From: an uncultured Flavobacteriaceae bacterium
GTDB taxonomy: Bacteria; Bacteroidota; Bacteroidia; Flavobacteriales; Flavobacteriaceae
NCBI GenBank assembly: GCA_947311815.1
Contig: CAMZMA010000100.1
Span: 1-15,078 of the forward strand
Reading direction: 5' to 3'
Length of the DNA: 15,078 nt
This document shows, piece by piece, positions 1 through 6,725 of this stretch; position 1 is the first letter of the stretch, and each line of letters starts with the position of its first letter. Below the pieces are notes generated by a model. That model made no database searches and had not been told where the DNA came from. It saw only the letters and a list, made by a program, of their open reading frames with translations. The translations under genes were made by a program, and so were the position numbers.

Positions 1-2
1 AA

Positions 3-224
3 AACGGACAGAAAATTTTAGTTTCAAAAACACTCAAGTATTTTGCAGATTTATTGAAAGAATCTCAATTTTTACGAGTGCATCAGAGCCATTTGGTCAA
101 TCAAAACTATATCAAAGAATACATAAAATCAGACGGAGGATATTTATTACTAAAAAATAAAAAAACAATACCAGTTTCAGTACGTAAACGAAATGAGGTG
201 ATTGAAGCGTTGAGTACTTTATAA
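3..224 (+). CDS. LytTR DNA-binding domain, C-terminal fragment of a response regulator (5' end outside window)
   Basis: Open from the left edge to a TAA at 222-224, giving 73 residues of a C-terminus. The fragment reads as the second half of a LytTR domain: the motif FLRVHQSHLVNQNYIKEY is the usual 'F.RvHrSyLVN..yI..' core, and it ends in the typical IPVSVRKRNEVIEAL segment. LytTR domains bind DNA and in Bacteroidota usually sit at the C-terminus of a receiver-domain protein paired with a membrane histidine kinase of the LytS/YehU type. The receiver domain would lie outside the window, so its presence is inferred. The gene is not in an evident operon with what follows, which is on the other strand. 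Confidence 0.9.
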   Translation, partial: NGQKILVSKTLKYFADLLKESQFLRVHQSHLVNQNYIKEYIKSDGGYLLLKNKKTIPVSVRKRNEVIEALSTL

Positions 225-280
225 AACTTCTTTTAGTACATAACAAAAATTAACAATCATTTTTAATTCCTTTCTTTTAG

Positions 281-331
281 AGACCTCACAGGTTTTCCTC
301 CTTCGGCGGATAAATAAAACCTGTGAGGTCT
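281..331. repeat. Palindromic repeat with 16-bp perfect arms
   Basis: Left arm 281-296 (AGACCTCACAGGTTTT) and right arm 316-331 are exact reverse complements, separated by a 19-nt loop (297-315) that contains a small GC-rich stem TCC/GGA. It lies between the LytTR gene and the tRNA-His terminator, the only clearly GC-rich patch in this gap. The form resembles the dispersed REP-like palindromes found between genes in Flavobacteriaceae. It could also end transcription of the LytTR gene, but it lacks a clean T-tract directly after the right arm. Dispersal in this genome is inferred. Confidence 0.7.
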
Positions 332-430
332 GAGTACTAAAATTTTGATTTTCATAAAGTTACATATGTTAAAGTATTTTTTAACATGTACTAAAAAAAA
401 TCTCTAAAAATATTTCTAAATTTTTACCAC

Positions 431-463
431 AAAAAAAGCCTTCTCATAAAATAAGAAGACTTT
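431..463 (-). terminator. Intrinsic terminator of tRNA-His
   Basis: Read on the minus strand, an 8-bp stem (454-461 with 437-444, one G-U pair) with a 9-nt loop is followed by a run of T (the A run at 431-437). It starts about 10 nt after the tRNA 3' end, as expected for a tRNA gene transcribed alone. Confidence 0.7.
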
Positions 464-472
464 GTATTTTTG

Positions 473-547
473 GGTGGAAGATGGGATTCGAACCCACGAC
501 CCTCGGTACCACAAACCGATGCTCTAACCAACTGAGCTACAACCACC
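473..547 (-). tRNA. tRNA-His (anticodon GTG)
   Basis: The minus strand folds as a cloverleaf. The D arm begins GCTCAGTTGGTTAGAGC, the anticodon arm is TCGGT-TTGTGGT-ACCGA with GTG at positions 34-36, and the T arm is GTGGG-TTCGAAT-CCCAT. The extra 5' G (position -1, base 547) facing C73 (base 473) is the identity mark of histidine tRNA. CCA is not fully encoded. The acceptor stem shows two adjacent U-U mismatches (5:68 and 6:67; bases 542/478 and 541/479), the remaining five pairs being canonical. An own promoter (587-594) and terminator (431-463) flank it. Confidence 0.95.
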
Positions 548-586
548 GTGTGCTTAAAAGTGATTAACACTTCTTAAAAGCGGTTG

Positions 587-594
587 CAAATATA
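587..594 (-). promoter_or_regulatory. Promoter -7 element of tRNA-His
   Basis: On the minus strand TATATTTG matches the Bacteroidota -7 consensus TAnnTTTG exactly. It would place the transcription start near 580, about 33 nt before the mature tRNA. No clear TTTG -33 box is visible upstream. Confidence 0.6.
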
Positions 595-624
595 AATCAT
601 TTTTCAAAAGTAGCGAAAGAAATT

Positions 625-1341
625 TTATATTAATTTTCCTAAATTTTCTACAGCAACAAATCTTTCTACCGTAAAACCTTCAGCACTTTCTACTCCAATC
701 ATTCTGCCCAAATCTTTGGCCCTATATAAAATACTGTCTGTAAAGTTTTTACTAGTAATGGGTGTTTCTGGCTCGTTACTTTTGGGGTCATAAAATTGCG
801 ATGAATATGCCATAACAGCTTTCATTTTTACCTCCATAAAACCTGTTACATCTACCACAAAATCGGGTTCAAGATGTTTCCATTGTACATAATGATACAC
901 TTGTTTTGGTCGCCATTTTTCTTGTTGCTTCCCTCCTAACTCGGTTTTTATTTTTAATAAACCGCTTAAAAAACACGCATCAGAAACTAATTTACTTCCC
1001 TTCGGATGATCAATATGCCGATCATCAACCGCATTACACAACACAATATCGGGTTGGTATTTGCGAATCATTTTTATAATTTCTAGTTGATGTTTTTTAT
1101 CGTTTACAAAAAATCCATCTGCAAAACCTAGGTTTTCTCTTACAGAAACTCCTAAAATTTCAGCAGCATTTTCGGCTTCTTTATCTCTAATTTCAGCAGA
1201 ACCACGTGTGCCTAATTCGCCACGAGTTAAATCTACAATCCCTACTTTTTTACCCAAAGAAATTTCTTTGGCAATAGTTGCGCCACAACCTAATTCTACA
1301 TCATCAGGATGTGCCCCGAACGCTAATATGTCTAATTTCAT
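625..1341 (-). CDS. bshB1: N-acetyl-alpha-D-glucosaminyl L-malate deacetylase (bacillithiol synthesis)
   Basis: A 238-residue LmbE/PIG-L-family zinc deacetylase. The family removes the acetyl group from GlcNAc-malate in the second step of bacillithiol synthesis, before BshC adds cysteine; it acts in the cytoplasm. The zinc motif AHPDD is at residues 10-14 (H11, D14) with the third ligand H112 in DDRHIDHP. The segment LTRGELGTRGS (38-48) and the overall length fit BshB1 closely. The start ATG overlaps the TGA stop of the upstream thioredoxin-like gene (ATGA at 1338-1341), so translation is probably coupled. It is the last gene of the leftward operon; the tRNA-His gene follows with its own promoter. 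A mycothiol- or LPS-type deacetylase is less likely. Confidence 0.93.
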   Translation of the reverse strand: MKLDILAFGAHPDDVELGCGATIAKEISLGKKVGIVDLTRGELGTRGSAEIRDKEAENAAEILGVSVRENLGFADGFFVNDKKHQLEIIKMIRKYQPDIVLCNAVDDRHIDHPKGSKLVSDACFLSGLLKIKTELGGKQQEKWRPKQVYHYVQWKHLEPDFVVDVTGFMEVKMKAVMAYSSQFYDPKSNEPETPITSKNFTDSILYRAKDLGRMIGVESAEGFTVERFVAVENLGKLI

Positions 1342-2444
1342 TTTTTATTTAATAATTTAACAATCGCTTTTTCTATTTTATGTTGCCCCTTATTATAATC
1401 TAAAAAAGAATTGACAATAACCCCTTCTTTATTTATCAAAAAACTATGAGGAAAAGATTTAACACCATATTGGTACGTTATCGGATTACTAGCAGAACCT
1501 TTTAAATTAGAAACACTTACCCACGTAATACTATCTTTTTTAGAAGCTAATTTCCATGCTTTTTCTTTATTTTTTTTATCAACAGAAAAACTAATCATTA
1601 CCAATCCTTTATCTTTAAATCTTTTATATAAATCTACAAATTCTTCTTTATTTTGTTGATGACATGGTTTGCACCAAGAAGCCCAAAAATCTAATAGTAT
1701 TATTTTTCCTTTAAAATCGAATAGATGCACTTCTTTTCCGTTAACATCAATAGCTGTAAAATCTTTTACGGCATCCCCTATTTTTAATTTGGTTGTGTTT
1801 ATGATTTCTTTTAATGAAACTCCATTTTTAGATTTTTTGAGTGATTCATCTAATTTAGTATAATATAACTCTAAACTATCTTGAGATATTTTAGAAGTAA
1901 CTGTCTTTGTTACATATTTTAAAGAAATACGATTATTTGGTTTTGTAAAAGCTAATTTAATAATTCCAGAATATATTGAATCTTTTATTTTACTAAAAGC
2001 AATATCAATTTCTTTTTTTGATTTTCCTGATTTGAATAATTTTAATGTAACATTTTCATACATACCAAAAACAGCATTAAACTTACTTGATATATCTTGT
2101 AAATCTCCGCCATAAATATTTAAAGGAGTAATATATTTTTCTTTTTCATCCCATTTACCAACAATTTTCACATCCTTATTTTCATACCAAAAAGAAAAAA
2201 ATTCGATTGGCTTTTTTAATGAATCTCTAAAAATTTGTAACGAATATTCTTTAGGTTCATTTATTTTAGGGACAGTAAAAACTATCTCATTTTTACTTTT
2301 AAAAATAGAATCTTTCTTATTAAGTACGTAGGTAATATCATTACCTAACCCACTAATCTCTATTTTGATTTTGTTAAATTTTTCTTCTTTTTGAGTACAA
2401 GAAAACAAAGAAAATACTAAAAAATAAATAATACTTTTTTTCAT
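1338..2444 (-). CDS. Thioredoxin-like lipoprotein, TlpA/DUF4369 type
   Basis: Starting at the ATG at 2444 gives 368 residues beginning MKKSIIYFLVFSLFSC, a lipoprotein signal with lipobox Cys16; a longer frame to 2483 would bury this signal behind 13 residues and is rejected. Residues of about 25-110 look like the beta-rich DUF4369 domain common in Bacteroidota. A helical linker follows, then a thioredoxin fold from about 224 with the redox motif WCKPC (Cys258, Cys261) and a cis-Pro segment SFPHSF near the end. Such proteins are membrane-anchored thiol-disulfide oxidoreductases of the envelope; the substrate is unknown. It lies 42 bp after the PLP enzyme and overlaps bshB1 by 4 nt, so all three are probably one transcript concerned with thiols. 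Confidence 0.88.
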   Translation of the reverse strand: MKKSIIYFLVFSLFSCTQKEEKFNKIKIEISGLGNDITYVLNKKDSIFKSKNEIVFTVPKINEPKEYSLQIFRDSLKKPIEFFSFWYENKDVKIVGKWDEKEKYITPLNIYGGDLQDISSKFNAVFGMYENVTLKLFKSGKSKKEIDIAFSKIKDSIYSGIIKLAFTKPNNRISLKYVTKTVTSKISQDSLELYYTKLDESLKKSKNGVSLKEIINTTKLKIGDAVKDFTAIDVNGKEVHLFDFKGKIILLDFWASWCKPCHQQNKEEFVDLYKRFKDKGLVMISFSVDKKNKEKAWKLASKKDSITWVSVSNLKGSASNPITYQYGVKSFPHSFLINKEGVIVNSFLDYNKGQHKIEKAIVKLLNKK

Positions 2445-2486
2445 AATGTTAGTTTTTAAATAGTTATAACACAAAAGCATCAAAAA

Positions 2487-3635
2487 TTACACCAAACTTT
2501 TTTCTATCGCCTGCTCAATATCTACAATTAAATCTTTGACTTCTTCAATTCCTACAGAAAAACGTATCAATCCATCTTTAATTCCTTGTTTTTCTCTTGC
2601 TTCAGATGATAACAATGCGTGCGATGTTTGTGCTGGCGAAAGTGTTGTACTTTCTACACCTGCTAAACTCATCGATGGTTTTATAAGTTGTAAGTTTTTT
2701 TGAAATTCCATTGCATCAATGCCTTCCTTCAATTCAAAAGACAACATACCACCAAACCGTTTCATCTGTTTTTTTGCTAATGCATATTGAGGATGCGTTT
2801 TTAATCCAGGATAATATACTTTGGCAATCTTCGGATGTTTTTCTAAGTATTTCGCCATTTTCAAGGCATTTTTAGATTGTCGTTTTACACGAAGATTCAT
2901 CGTTTTTAAACTCCGTTCTAGCATCCAAACGGTAAAATCACTTAAACTTCCGCCTAGGTTTTTGGCAATGTTCCAAATTCGTTCAATTTGTTGATTAGAT
3001 GCCGCCACTGCACCTGCCAAAATATCGGAATGTCCTCCCATATATTTGGTAGCAGAATGAATCATAATATCGATACCAAAATCAATAGGCGTTTGATTTA
3101 TCGGAGTTGCAAACGTGTTATCAATCATGGTAATCAAGCCGTTTTCTTTAGCTACATCAGCTACTGCTTTCATATCTGTAATGGTTAATAACGGATTAGA
3201 AGGTGTTTCAATAAAAAGCACTTTTGTGTTCGGTTTTATGGCTTTTTTAAAATCATCAATCTTTAAACTTTTGGTAAATGTATATTCGATTCCGAATTTC
3301 TCAAACTCTTCTACCACAAAATTATACGTGCCTCCATACAACGTTTGTTGCAACACAATATGATCTCCTTTTTGTAAAAAAGCGAGTAAAGTATGACTTA
3401 CAGCTGCCATTCCTGATCCGAAAATTAACGCATTTTCCGTCTTTTCTAAAGCAGCTATTTTTTTGCATAACGCTTCTTGATTCGGTGTGTTTAAATACCG
3501 TGGATAGCGTTTTACTTCTACACCATCAAAAGCATACGAAGTGGACATAAATATGGGCGAAATTGCTCCTTTAAATTGTGTGTCTTTCACCTCGCCAATA
3601 TGTACACAGGTGGTGTTGATTCCTAATTTTTTCAT
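2487..3635 (-). CDS. Cys/Met-metabolism PLP-dependent enzyme (cystathionine gamma-synthase / gamma-lyase / sulfhydrylase group)
   Basis: A 382-residue fold-type I enzyme of the trans-sulfuration family, of full usual length. The PLP lysine is Lys197 in HSATKYMGGHSD; Asp172 (MIDNTF) pairs with the pyridine nitrogen; Tyr100 in LYGGTYN stacks on the cofactor; Tyr44 and Arg46 match the phosphate-binding Y.R of the neighbouring subunit. The family acts on homocysteine, cystathionine or activated homoserine, so it joins cysteine and methionine metabolism. Methionine gamma-lyases usually carry a Cys where this protein has the first Gly of YGGT, which argues against that activity, but the exact reaction cannot be fixed from sequence. 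First gene of the leftward operon with the thioredoxin lipoprotein and bshB1. Confidence 0.9.
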   Translation of the reverse strand: MKKLGINTTCVHIGEVKDTQFKGAISPIFMSTSYAFDGVEVKRYPRYLNTPNQEALCKKIAALEKTENALIFGSGMAAVSHTLLAFLQKGDHIVLQQTLYGGTYNFVVEEFEKFGIEYTFTKSLKIDDFKKAIKPNTKVLFIETPSNPLLTITDMKAVADVAKENGLITMIDNTFATPINQTPIDFGIDIMIHSATKYMGGHSDILAGAVAASNQQIERIWNIAKNLGGSLSDFTVWMLERSLKTMNLRVKRQSKNALKMAKYLEKHPKIAKVYYPGLKTHPQYALAKKQMKRFGGMLSFELKEGIDAMEFQKNLQLIKPSMSLAGVESTTLSPAQTSHALLSSEAREKQGIKDGLIRFSVGIEEVKDLIVDIEQAIEKSLV

Positions 3636-3645
3636 TCTTTGGTTT

Positions 3646-3653
3646 TACATTTG
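3646..3653 (+). promoter_or_regulatory. Candidate promoter -7 element for the DUF2520 gene
   Basis: TACATTTG fits TAnnTTTG exactly and would give a leader of about 40 nt before the ATG at 3699. A second, one-mismatch element TATCTTCG lies at 3686-3693, five bases before the ATG, and would instead give a leaderless message. Which is used cannot be decided here. Confidence 0.4.
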
Positions 3654-3698
3654 CAATTTAGTAAAAATCCTATCAATAATTTCAATATCTTCGTGCTT

Positions 3699-4415
3699 AT
3701 GATAAAAGTAGTTGTTTTAGGAAACGGAAATGTAGCAACACATCTTACCAAAGCCTTTAAAAAGGCTAAAAATGTGAAAGTTACAAAAATAAGTTCTCGA
3801 AAAATTGAACAACTTCCTGATGCAAATATTTATATTATTGCAGTTTCTGATGATGCAATTGCTGCTGTTTCCTCAAAAATAAAATCAAAAAATTTGGTGG
3901 TTCATACTTCAGGTAGTGTTGCTATGAATTCGTTACAAAATCACGGAAATAAAGGTGTTTTTTATATGCTTCAAACGTTTTCTACAAACAAAAAAGTTAA
4001 TTTTTCTAAGATTCCCTTTTGTTTAGAAGCACAAAACAAAACGGATTTACACTTGCTAGAAACCTTAGCAACATCTATAGGAAAAAATATTTATCACATC
4101 AATTCAGTACAACGTAAAAGTTTGCACGTAGCCGCAGTTTTTGTCAATAATTTTACCAATCATTTGTATAAAATAGGTAATGATATTTGCAAAGAGCACA
4201 ATGTTCCTTTTGAGATTTTAAAACCGCTCATTAAAGAAACAGCGGCAAAAATTAAAACATTATCGCCCGCAGATGCACAAACTGGTCCTGCGATTAGAAA
4301 CGATCAAAAAACCATAAAAAATCATTTAACGTTGCTGAATCATCATCAACAAAAAATTTATACGATGTTAACAAAGTCTATTTCTTCTTTATCGATTAAA
4401 AAAAATAATCTATAG
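3699..4415 (+). CDS. Rossmann-like and DUF2520 domain protein (putative NAD(P)-dependent oxidoreductase)
   Basis: A 238-residue protein. The ATG at 3699 puts the dinucleotide-binding strand at the very N-terminus (MIKVVVLGNGNVATHL, glycine-rich loop GNGNVA at 8-13), as in the family; an upstream TTG at 3639 would add 20 residues that overlap promoter-like DNA and is rejected. The N-terminal half is the Rossmann domain (VVHTSGS near residue 70), the C-terminal half the helical DUF2520 domain (HVAAVFVNNFTNHLY; ETAAKIKTLSPADAQTGPAIRND). The domain pairing resembles ketopantoate- or pyrroline-carboxylate-type reductases, but no substrate is established. It is upstream of kdsC, about 100 bp away, with a palindromic repeat between. 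Confidence 0.88.
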   Translation: MIKVVVLGNGNVATHLTKAFKKAKNVKVTKISSRKIEQLPDANIYIIAVSDDAIAAVSSKIKSKNLVVHTSGSVAMNSLQNHGNKGVFYMLQTFSTNKKVNFSKIPFCLEAQNKTDLHLLETLATSIGKNIYHINSVQRKSLHVAAVFVNNFTNHLYKIGNDICKEHNVPFEILKPLIKETAAKIKTLSPADAQTGPAIRNDQKTIKNHLTLLNHHQQKIYTMLTKSISSLSIKKNNL

Positions 4416-4440
4416 GAAAAATAAAAAATTACCTGTCTCC

Positions 4441-4497
4441 TCGAGCGCAGTCGAGAGGTTTTTAGTTTTAAATTATGTAGGTCTCGACTGCGCTCGA
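4441..4497. repeat. Palindromic repeat with 16-bp perfect arms (TCGAGCGCAGTCGAGA type)
   Basis: Left arm 4441-4456 and right arm 4482-4497 (TCTCGACTGCGCTCGA) are exact reverse complements around a 25-nt AT-rich loop. Its GC content stands out from the surroundings. The sequence type resembles dispersed intergenic palindromes of Flavobacteriaceae. It sits in the 103-bp gap between the DUF2520 gene and kdsC, so a transcript through both would carry a strong hairpin. Dispersal in this genome is inferred. Confidence 0.7.
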
Positions 4498-4518
4498 CCA
4501 AGCAAGAAAATTATCATT

Positions 4519-5046
4519 ATGGAAAAAAGTTATAAAGAAATATTACCACAAATTGACACCTTAATTTTTGATGTTGATGGTGTTTTAACCAACGGCGTTG
4601 TAACCATTATGCCAAATGGCGAAATGATTAGACACATGAATATTAAAGATGGTTATGCTTTAAAAGCCGCTGTAAATGCTGGTTTTAGAGTATGTATTAT
4701 TTCTGGCGGCACTAACGAAGGTGTAAGAATTAGACTTAAAAACTTAGGAATTACGGATATTTATTTAGGCGCTCACAACAAAATTGAACAATACAAAGAA
4801 TTGGTAGCTAACTATCAATTAAACTCAGAAAATGTCCTATATATGGGCGATGATATTCCTGATTTTCCTGTGATGAACATTGTTGGAATGCCTGTTTGCC
4901 CTAACGATGCAGCTCCAGAAATTCAGCAAATTTCTAAATACATTTCTCATAAAAAAGGAGGCGAAGGTTGTGTGAGAGATATTATTGAGCAAATTTTACG
5001 TGTACAAGGAAAATGGGATGGTAATTTTGATGCAAAGTACGATTAG
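4519..5046 (+). CDS. kdsC: 3-deoxy-D-manno-octulosonate 8-phosphate phosphatase
   Basis: A 175-residue HAD-superfamily phosphatase without cap domain, the usual KdsC size. It removes phosphate from Kdo-8-phosphate in the cytoplasm, giving Kdo for the LPS inner core. The nucleophile motif FDVDGVLT places Asp18 and Asp20; Ser62 of CIISGG is motif II; Lys88 in AHNKIEQ is motif III; YMGDDIPD (Asp111, Asp112) binds the metal. The following FPVMNIVGMPVCPNDAAPEI is typical of KdsC. The start ATG is at 4519 with no Shine-Dalgarno sequence. No own promoter is visible, so it may be read with the DUF2520 gene. A general HAD phosphatase is a less likely reading. Confidence 0.93.
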   Translation: MEKSYKEILPQIDTLIFDVDGVLTNGVVTIMPNGEMIRHMNIKDGYALKAAVNAGFRVCIISGGTNEGVRIRLKNLGITDIYLGAHNKIEQYKELVANYQLNSENVLYMGDDIPDFPVMNIVGMPVCPNDAAPEIQQISKYISHKKGGEGCVRDIIEQILRVQGKWDGNFDAKYD

Positions 5047-5059
5047 TCTTTAAAAAAAG

Positions 5060-5087
5060 AGTCAAGAAACAAGAAGTAAGAATCAAG
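5060..5087. repeat. Four tandem heptads, consensus AANNAAG
   Basis: Units AGTCAAG, AAACAAG, AAGTAAG and AATCAAG lie end to end (5060-5066, 5067-5073, 5074-5080, 5081-5087). A run AAAAAAG at 5053-5059 may be a degenerate fifth unit. The strand is nearly all purine. It begins 13 bp after the kdsC stop codon. Function unknown. Confidence 0.6.
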
Positions 5088-5178
5088 ATTTTAAATGCTT
5101 GTCTCATTAAGTTTTATTGATTTTTCATTTGAATAATTTTAAAAAACAACTATTTTTTTTTCGAATAGTTCTCGATAC

Positions 5179-5198
5179 TTTTCGATGATCATCGAAAA
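5179..5198. promoter_or_regulatory. Perfect 20-bp palindrome, possible operator or hairpin
   Basis: TTTTCGATGATCATCGAAAA is self-complementary without a spacer, about 108 bp upstream of trmD. A spacerless palindrome is a better protein-binding site than an RNA hairpin. The nearby CTCGATAC (5171-5178) hints it may instead belong to a dispersed repeat. No regulator is identified. Confidence 0.4.
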
Positions 5199-5293
5199 AT
5201 TACATTTATTACTTAAATTTAAGGACGAAAAAGATATAAAAGGGTTACGAAATAATTGCAGATATAAATCAAAAAATAAATCATTAAAAAAAG

Positions 5294-5301
5294 TACATTT
5301 G
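5294..5301 (+). promoter_or_regulatory. Promoter -7 element of trmD
   Basis: TACATTTG is an exact TAnnTTTG match ending 4 bases before the trmD ATG. The transcription start would fall at or next to the start codon, giving a leaderless or nearly leaderless message. No TTTG is seen at the expected -33 position. Confidence 0.55.
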
Positions 5302-5305
5302 CAAA

Positions 5306-5983
5306 ATGCGTATAGATATTATTACCGTAAATCCTGATTTATTAAAAAGTCCGTTTAACCATTCTATGATGAAACGTGCTATTGATAAAGGAATTGCCGA
5401 AGTTCATTTTCATAATTTACACGATTATGGTTTCGGAAATTACAAACAAATTGACGACACACAATATGGCGGTGGCGCAGGAATGGTAATGATGATTGAG
5501 CCCATTGATAGATGCATTTCTAAATTACAATCAGAACGTAACTACGATGAAATTATTTACATGACACCAGATGCAGCCACCTTAAACCAATCTACAGCAA
5601 ATACACTATCGCTCAAAGAAAACATCATTATTTTAACAGGACATTATAAAGGTGTAGATCAACGTGTGCGTGATGCTTTTATTACTAAAGAAATTTCTAT
5701 TGGCGATTATGTGTTAACTGGTGGCGAGTTGGCTGCCGCTGTTTTATGTGATGCTGTGATACGGTTAATTCCTGGGGTTTTAGGCGATGAAACTTCTGCA
5801 CTTACCGATTCTTTTCAAGACAATTTACTTTCGCCACCTGTTTATACCCGTCCTGCAAATTATAAAGGTATGAAAGTACCCGAAATATTACAATCGGGTA
5901 ATTTTCCTAAAATTGACACTTGGCGAAACGAACAAGCCTACCAAAGAACACAACAAATAAGACCCGATTTATTAGATGAATAA
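5306..5983 (+). CDS. trmD: tRNA (guanine-37-N1)-methyltransferase
   Basis: A 225-residue SPOUT methyltransferase that puts a methyl group on G37 next to the anticodon, using S-adenosylmethionine, and so guards the reading frame. Motifs in order: MRIDIITVNPDLL at the N-terminus, DDTQYGGGAGM (50-60), YMTPDA (85-90), LTGHYKGVDQR (110-120), SIGDYVLTGGE (131-141) which with the preceding segment makes the trefoil knot that holds the cofactor, and Asp172 in SFQD, the likely catalytic base. The C-terminal segment YTRPANYKGMKVPEIL is typical. The last codons overlap the next gene by 8 nt. It has its own promoter element directly before the ATG, and rimM/rpsP are not upstream. Confidence 0.97.
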   Translation: MRIDIITVNPDLLKSPFNHSMMKRAIDKGIAEVHFHNLHDYGFGNYKQIDDTQYGGGAGMVMMIEPIDRCISKLQSERNYDEIIYMTPDAATLNQSTANTLSLKENIIILTGHYKGVDQRVRDAFITKEISIGDYVLTGGELAAAVLCDAVIRLIPGVLGDETSALTDSFQDNLLSPPVYTRPANYKGMKVPEILQSGNFPKIDTWRNEQAYQRTQQIRPDLLDE

Positions 5984-6725
5984 CAACAATACATCTTTTG
6001 AGCTAGTGATTGTAATTCCTTGTTTTAACGAAGAAAAAAGGTTGCCTGTTGTTAAATACACTCATTTTTTATCTACAAATAAAAAAGTGTTTTTATGCTT
6101 TGTAAATGATGGATCTTCTGATAAAACTAATGACGTTGTACTTCAAATAAAAAATAAATTTCAAAAAAATGTTCATTTACTTTCTTTAGATAAAAATCTT
6201 GGTAAAGCAGCTGCTGTAAAAGCAGGAATCAATTATTGTCAGCAACATTTTACTTATCAAAAAATTGCCTATTTAGATGCCGATTTAGCGACTTCTTTAG
6301 AGGAATGTTACGAAATTAGTTTGCAAATAAAAAACGAAGTAGTAGTTGCTTTTGGATCTCGAATTCAGAAAATTGACACTTTCATTGATAGAAAAAAGTT
6401 TCGTTTTTTAATAGGACGTATCATTGCCACGTTTATTTCTATGCAACTACAACTAAAAGTGTATGACACTCAATGTGGCTGTAAAATCTTTGATAAAAAC
6501 GCCGCAGATACTATTTTTAAAGACAATTTTATATCAAAATGGTTGTTTGATGTAGAAATTTTTCATCGATTGATTCAAATGTATGGAAAAGAAAATATGC
6601 CGAATATTTGTAGAGAAATACCTTTAAAAAAATGGATTGATGTAGATGAAAGTAGTGTTAAAATGAGTTACTTTTTTAAATTATGGATCGATTTAATGGC
6701 GATTAAAAAGAAATATCAATCATGA
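5976..6725 (+). CDS. GT2-family glycosyltransferase, dolichyl/undecaprenyl-phosphate hexose synthase type
   Basis: A 249-residue GT-A glycosyltransferase close in form to dolichyl-phosphate beta-glucosyltransferases. Seen: IVIPCFNEEKRLP (12-24), the nucleotide-sugar loop VNDGSSDKT (43-51), NLGKAAAVKAGI (74-85), the DxD-like metal site YLDADLAT (99-106), YDTQCGCKIF (163-172) and KWLFDVEIFHR (188-198). By family it would move a hexose from a nucleotide sugar onto a polyprenyl phosphate at the inner membrane; no C-terminal membrane helices are seen, so it would be membrane-associated. It overlaps trmD by 8 nt and the ArnT-like gene by 4 nt, so all three are probably translated from one message. 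It most likely makes the lipid-linked sugar used by the next gene; the sugar is unknown. Confidence 0.88.
   Translation: MNNNNTSFELVIVIPCFNEEKRLPVVKYTHFLSTNKKVFLCFVNDGSSDKTNDVVLQIKNKFQKNVHLLSLDKNLGKAAAVKAGINYCQQHFTYQKIAYLDADLATSLEECYEISLQIKNEVVVAFGSRIQKIDTFIDRKKFRFLIGRIIATFISMQLQLKVYDTQCGCKIFDKNAADTIFKDNFISKWLFDVEIFHRLIQMYGKENMPNICREIPLKKWIDVDESSVKMSYFFKLWIDLMAIKKKYQS

Noticed and set aside
362..391. Imperfect inverted repeat ACATATGTTAA / TTAACATGT
   Set aside because: Has a 2-base bulge in very AT-rich DNA, so chance is likely.
2445..2483. 13-residue extension of the thioredoxin lipoprotein
   Set aside because: It would place extra residues before a clear lipoprotein signal peptide that begins at 2444.
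3639..3698. 20-residue N-terminal extension of the DUF2520 protein from a TTG codon
   Set aside because: The extension lies over promoter-like DNA, and the Rossmann fold begins correctly at the ATG at 3699.
3636..3698. Search for a SAM-type riboswitch before the PLP sulfur enzyme
   Set aside because: Only about 60 bases separate it from the divergent gene and no riboswitch core is visible.
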